Shown here in pieces: positions 61,021-64,000 of a stretch of DNA of 64,000 bases. Source of the stretch: Haematomicrobium sanguinis DSM 21259 (GTDB lineage Bacteria; Actinomycetota; Actinomycetes; Actinomycetales; Micrococcaceae). Under the pieces are notes generated by a model that was given only the letters and a program-made list of their open reading frames with translations, did not search any database and was not told where the DNA came from. Where the stretch lies: contig NZ_JIAG01000002.1 of assembly GCF_000688395.1 (NCBI RefSeq), positions 124,001 to 188,000 of the forward strand, in the 5' to 3' direction. The position numbers were made by a program, and so were the translations under genes. Positions within the stretch are counted from its first letter, which is position 1. Every line of letters begins with the position of its first letter.

Positions 61021-61727
61021 AGGAGCTACGCGGCCGCCGGTGGGCGGTCATCACCTCGGTCGCCGGGACGGTGTTCATCGCTGCCGGCGCGTTCTGGTTG
61101 TCGTTCACGTCCCTGGCCGACCTTGCCCGCCGCTCCGGGATCGGGGCCGGGCAGGCGTGGGCGTGGCCGCTGATCGTCGACGGCGTAATCGTGGTCTCCA
61201 CGGTGGCCGTCGTTGCCCTCGCCGGTGAGCGAGCGGCGTGGTATCCGTGGGCGTTGCTGGTCGGCGGTGCCGCGGTGTCGGTGACGGCGAACTCGCTGCA
61301 TGCGGTGGTCGCGGCCGACGCCGACGTGCCCGGACCGCTCGCGGCCGCGGTCGCTGCCGTGCCGCCGGTCGTGCTGCTGGCGATCACGCATCTGACCGTT
61401 GTGCTGACCCGCGCCACCGCACGCCCGGCTACTGCGCTCGAGTTGCCGCCGGCGCTCGAGCCGATCACCCCGTTGCCCCAGAGCGAGACGGCATCTCTTG
61501 ACCCGCCATCTACGGCGGCAGGCGTCACCGCTGCGGACACGGACGGCGGGCCGGATCGTCGGGCGCTGGCGGCAGAGCTGCGAGAGCAGGACTGGTCGAA
61601 CAAGGCCATCGCCCGGCATTTGGGCGTGCATCCCTCGACGGTGGGTCGCTGGCTGCCTCGTGCTCACCAGTCCGATGAGGCCGACCCGTCCGGGTCGCAG
61701 CCCGAGATGGAAGGAGCCCTGCCATGA
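61017..61727 (+). CDS. DUF2637 membrane protein with C-terminal helix-turn-helix
   Basis: 236 residues: four transmembrane helices (about 12-130) with the DUF2637 features (SLADLARRSGI, WAWPLIVDGVIVVSTV), a linker, then a helix-turn-helix (LREQDWSNKAIARHLGVHPSTVGRWL). DUF2637 proteins are common on actinobacterial conjugative elements (SpdB-like spread proteins). The fused DNA-binding end suggests it anchors element DNA to the membrane. It is coupled to prim-pol and the next gene by overlaps. Confidence 0.85.
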   Translation: MKELRGRRWAVITSVAGTVFIAAGAFWLSFTSLADLARRSGIGAGQAWAWPLIVDGVIVVSTVAVVALAGERAAWYPWALLVGGAAVSVTANSLHAVVAADADVPGPLAAAVAAVPPVVLLAITHLTVVLTRATARPATALELPPALEPITPLPQSETASLDPPSTAAGVTAADTDGGPDRRALAAELREQDWSNKAIARHLGVHPSTVGRWLPRAHQSDEADPSGSQPEMEGALP

Positions 61728-62128
61728 ACGATCAGGACCGGATGCGGGAGCAGCATCGCTCCGAGCCCGAGCCGCCACCCCGTAAGCGGAACGACCTGAA
61801 CCCAACCGAGGCGACCGAAGCAGCGGGGACGCCGGATGCGGTCAAGGCCGCCGCGTCCCGCACGGCGGCGAAGGAGAAGCTGGCGCGGGTACGGGGCCGG
61901 GGCGTGGATTGGGTGCGCCCGACCGACCTGATCGCCCAAGGCGGCGGCCGGCTGTCCCGCCGGGGCATCGACCGGACCGCCGATATGAACCGGCACGTTC
62001 GCGCCCCGATCGAGAAGGGCGCCCGCTGGGTCGCCGAGCGAGCCAAGCGTCTGCCGCCTCTGAGCGCCTTCGGCCGTCGCGGCGGCGCCGAGCAGGGACC
62101 GCACCGCTCCGGGGTCGGGATGAGGTAG
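61724..62128 (+). CDS. hypothetical basic element protein
   Basis: 134 residues with high Arg, Glu and Pro content, no membrane segment and no known domain. Parts such as WVRPTDLIAQGGGRLSRRGI and VAERAKRLPPLSAFGRRG look conserved-like. ATGA overlap with the DUF2637 gene places it in the same operon. It could be a DNA-binding accessory of transfer; no firm role. Confidence 0.65.
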   Translation: MNDQDRMREQHRSEPEPPPRKRNDLNPTEATEAAGTPDAVKAAASRTAAKEKLARVRGRGVDWVRPTDLIAQGGGRLSRRGIDRTADMNRHVRAPIEKGARWVAERAKRLPPLSAFGRRGGAEQGPHRSGVGMR

Positions 62129-62220
62129 CCGGGTGGTGATGAGTCATGGGCGCTCATTCCGTCAAGGCGAGCCCCGCAGTCGTCTGCGGGTGCACCTCGC
62201 CGTCGGGAGGTGCCCAGACC

Positions 62221-63117
62221 ATGACCAACGACACCAGCACCATGAGCGAGACCAGCGGCCGGACGGCTGAGGACTACCGCACCAGCGAGGGCCTGCGTGC
62301 CCTGCTGAAACGGCTGCACGCCGCCGGCCAGCGCGCCTGGGAGCACGACCCGGTAGCGGCAGAGCTGATGGCGTTCGCGGCCGAGAAGTACGCGGCGCTG
62401 GCGCACAAGCACCGGCTCGATCCGTGGGAGGCCGCATCGGCGGCGTTCGACGTGATGCGCACCAAGGCCGCCCGCACCGCCGATGACCCGTGGGCGGTCA
62501 TCACGCACGCGGTACGGATCACCTGCATCGCCGAGGAACGCGGCCAAGGGCTGCTGTGCTCGACCCACCAGGCACGCCGGCCCCGCTACTCGATCTTCCA
62601 CGACCCCGAACGGCTCTCCGACCGCGAGAACGTCCTGAGCGACTACCATCCCGCGTTCCAGATCAAGGACGCCCACGACCGCGACAACACCCCGGAGCAG
62701 GCACCGGCCGAGCCGGCGGCAACCACCGCGGCGTCGGCGGTCGAGGACGCGATCACGCTGCTGATGCTGCTGGACTGGCCCGAGGGCACGGCACGCCCGG
62801 CGGTAGAACACGTCTGCGTGGCGCTGACGCGCGTCGGGAACCGGCACACCGCCTACGAGACACTGCGACGCGACAAGCACGCCCGAGCCCTGATCGACCT
62901 TCCTGGCCGGTCCTGGGCGGTGCTGCTGCGCGCCCTGCTCGGCTGCCCGGACCCGGCGCTCGCGGCGACCGGCGCGGGACGCGGCATCCTGCTGCGGCTG
63001 CTGATCGGCGAGACCCTGCCGGTGCTGCTGCGCGATGACGACCTCGTGCTCACCCTCTCCCTGGCCGCACCGGGCATCAGCAAGCCGGGCGCGAGAAAGG
63101 CGCGAGGTGCGGGATGA
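62221..63117 (+). CDS. conserved element protein of unknown function
   Basis: 298 residues, helical, without membrane segments. The middle reads DPWEAASAAFDVMRTKAARTADDPWAVI, and a later ENVLSDYHPAF block is followed by an Ala/Glu-rich linker and a helical C-terminal domain. Related proteins accompany ParB and DUF2637 on actinobacterial elements and are often mislabelled serine/arginine repetitive matrix protein. The ATG at 62221 has a GGGAGG site. Its stop overlaps the start of parB by ATGA. Function unknown, probably replication or partition support. Confidence 0.7.
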   Translation: MTNDTSTMSETSGRTAEDYRTSEGLRALLKRLHAAGQRAWEHDPVAAELMAFAAEKYAALAHKHRLDPWEAASAAFDVMRTKAARTADDPWAVITHAVRITCIAEERGQGLLCSTHQARRPRYSIFHDPERLSDRENVLSDYHPAFQIKDAHDRDNTPEQAPAEPAATTAASAVEDAITLLMLLDWPEGTARPAVEHVCVALTRVGNRHTAYETLRRDKHARALIDLPGRSWAVLLRALLGCPDPALAATGAGRGILLRLLIGETLPVLLRDDDLVLTLSLAAPGISKPGARKARGAG

Positions 63118-64000
63118 GCGCACCGGCCGGACACATCGAGCTGGAGCGGGCGGTTGACTCCATCACTGTCGGCCGCCGGCACCGCACGGACCTGGGCGAC
63201 ATCGACGCGCTCGCGGCGTCGATCGACCGGGACGGTCTGTTGCAGCCGCCGACGATCACCCCGGACGGGGTGCTGGTGTGCGGGGCGCGCCGGATGGCCG
63301 CGATCAAGAAGCTCGGCTGGCGCCGCGTCAGCGTGTGGGTGCGCTCCGGTATCTCGGACCGGCTGGGGCATCTGCTGGCCGAGCAGGACGACAACCAGCT
63401 CCACAAGCCGCTCACCGCGATCGAGGCCGCCGCCTTGTACCGGGAGATCAAGGAACTCATGGCCGAGGACGCCGCACGCCGCAAGGCCAAGACCCAGTTC
63501 CACGAGGGCCACGAGCCCGGAAAGCATGGTCCCGCCGATTCGGCGGGACCATCGGACTCGCACCAGCTCGGAGACGCTCGGACACAGGCGGCGCGGATGG
63601 TGACCGGCTCGGCGTCCTACAGTCGGCTGGAACAGATCGGCTACCTGCAACACCTGGCCGACGATCCGAGCACCCCGGAGACGATCCGCGTCCAGGCGCG
63701 GGACGGGCTGACGCAGATCGAGGCCGGTGCGGCGGTCAACCCGATCTTCCAGCGCCTCCGCGACAGCCAAGCCAAGGCCGACAGCGAGCGGGACCAACGG
63801 TTGCACGAGCTGGCCGACGAAGCCCTGGCCCGCGTCCACGCCGCCAAGACCAGCAAGGCCAGCAAGGTCAGCAAGCCGGCCACGCCGAAGCGTCGCCCCG
63901 TCGTTGAGGACGAGGAACCGACGCGGTACCCGCTGCGGGCGTTCGTACTGACCTGGGGCGACCTGGAAGCGTGGTGGACCCACTACGACGTGGACGAGCT
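63114..64000 (+). CDS. parB: ParB/Spo0J-family protein (partial, runs off the window)
   Basis: About 295 residues are visible; the frame is open to the edge. The N-terminal ParB nuclease-like domain has DSITVGRRHRTDLGDIDALAASIDRDGLLQPPTITP and LVCGARRMAAIKKLG (the GxRR box). A helix-turn-helix region follows (SASYSRLEQIGYLQHLA), then a Lys/Ala-rich linker. It should bind element DNA and help partition or copy control. It is the last gene of the backbone operon seen here; its length and any ParA are beyond the window. Confidence 0.85.
   Translation, partial: MSAPAGHIELERAVDSITVGRRHRTDLGDIDALAASIDRDGLLQPPTITPDGVLVCGARRMAAIKKLGWRRVSVWVRSGISDRLGHLLAEQDDNQLHKPLTAIEAAALYREIKELMAEDAARRKAKTQFHEGHEPGKHGPADSAGPSDSHQLGDARTQAARMVTGSASYSRLEQIGYLQHLADDPSTPETIRVQARDGLTQIEAGAAVNPIFQRLRDSQAKADSERDQRLHELADEALARVHAAKTSKASKVSKPATPKRRPVVEDEEPTRYPLRAFVLTWGDLEAWWTHYDVDE

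Larger units (their letters stand above)
21452..64000. mobile_element. integrated conjugative-type element (partial)
   Basis: Starting at the tRNA-Pro remnant the DNA becomes visibly richer in GC and carries element functions: defence genes at its left end, a dprA-like gene, a MobF relaxase with helicase, an ArdC-like antirestriction gene, prim-pol, DUF2637 and a ParB-like protein. The cargo between relaxase and ArdC concerns persulfide, thiol and envelope functions. The right end, the element's own integrase, and type IV secretion genes such as the coupling protein and VirB4 are not seen here. An ICE is the best reading. A plasmid integrated by recombination is the alternative. Confidence 0.8.

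Overview
The window is actinobacterial DNA: high GC, many ATGA/GTGA gene overlaps, GTG and TTG starts, and actinobacterial families throughout (BlaI/M56, DUF2637, MobF relaxase, prim-pol, CstR). By eye it has two compositional halves, a moderately GC-rich chromosomal left part (1 to about 21.4 kb) and a clearly GC-richer right part (about 21.45 kb to the end). The species cannot be named from the sequence.

Left part, chromosome. Positions 1-14.8 kb hold an exopolysaccharide locus of Wzx/Wzy type. A forward pair (GDP-fucose synthase, secreted beta-helix protein), a CDP-alcohol phosphatidyltransferase and a GT4 glycosyltransferase lie beside a tightly overlapping seven-gene reverse operon: initiating sugar transferase, cytidylyltransferase-like protein, WecG/TagA glycosyltransferase, flippase, chain-length protein, polymerase, and a large secreted propeller/PKD protein. 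Two very large LuxR-type regulators follow, then a ClC-type anion transporter, a remnant of a VOC gene and the 3' part of tRNA-Pro(GGG), which marks an attachment site.

Right part, integrated conjugative-type element, open at the right edge of the window. Its left end is a defence region: a Gabija-type pair (GajA nuclease and GajB helicase, the latter with an in-frame stop), and a ParB-like protein beside a D12-class adenine methyltransferase with a small zinc-finger partner. Next is a dprA-like gene cut in two by a 7.2-kb nested element carrying a tyrosine recombinase, an XRE protein, a zinc-ribbon-array protein and an ArsR/MFS pair. Then come the MobF relaxase and a cytosine methyltransferase gene with a nonsense codon.

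Positions 41.8-57.7 kb are a cargo island for sulfur and thiol chemistry at the envelope. One part looks CstR-controlled (operators near 49.2 and 56.9 kb): persulfide dioxygenase, rhodaneses and a TauE exporter. The exporter gene is broken by an IS630 element, and its tail is replaced by an IS5 element. The other part looks BlaI-controlled (four copies of an ACTAT-N5-ATAGT type palindrome, two near 52.15 kb and two near 57.12 kb): DsbA-like and CcdA-like proteins, a lipoprotein, a CPVC membrane protein, BlaI, an M56 protease and a sortase-like protein. Lnt, thioredoxin, a DsrE-like protein, an Asp/Glu racemase-like protein and a methyltransferase complete the island.

From 57.7 kb to the end the backbone resumes: AraC regulator, ArdC-like antirestriction gene (frameshifted), prim-pol, DUF2637, two conserved unknowns and a ParB that runs off the edge. 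Several defence or anti-defence genes are broken (gajB, cytosine methyltransferase, ardC, dprA-like), which suggests decay or, for the single-base cases, possible sequence error.
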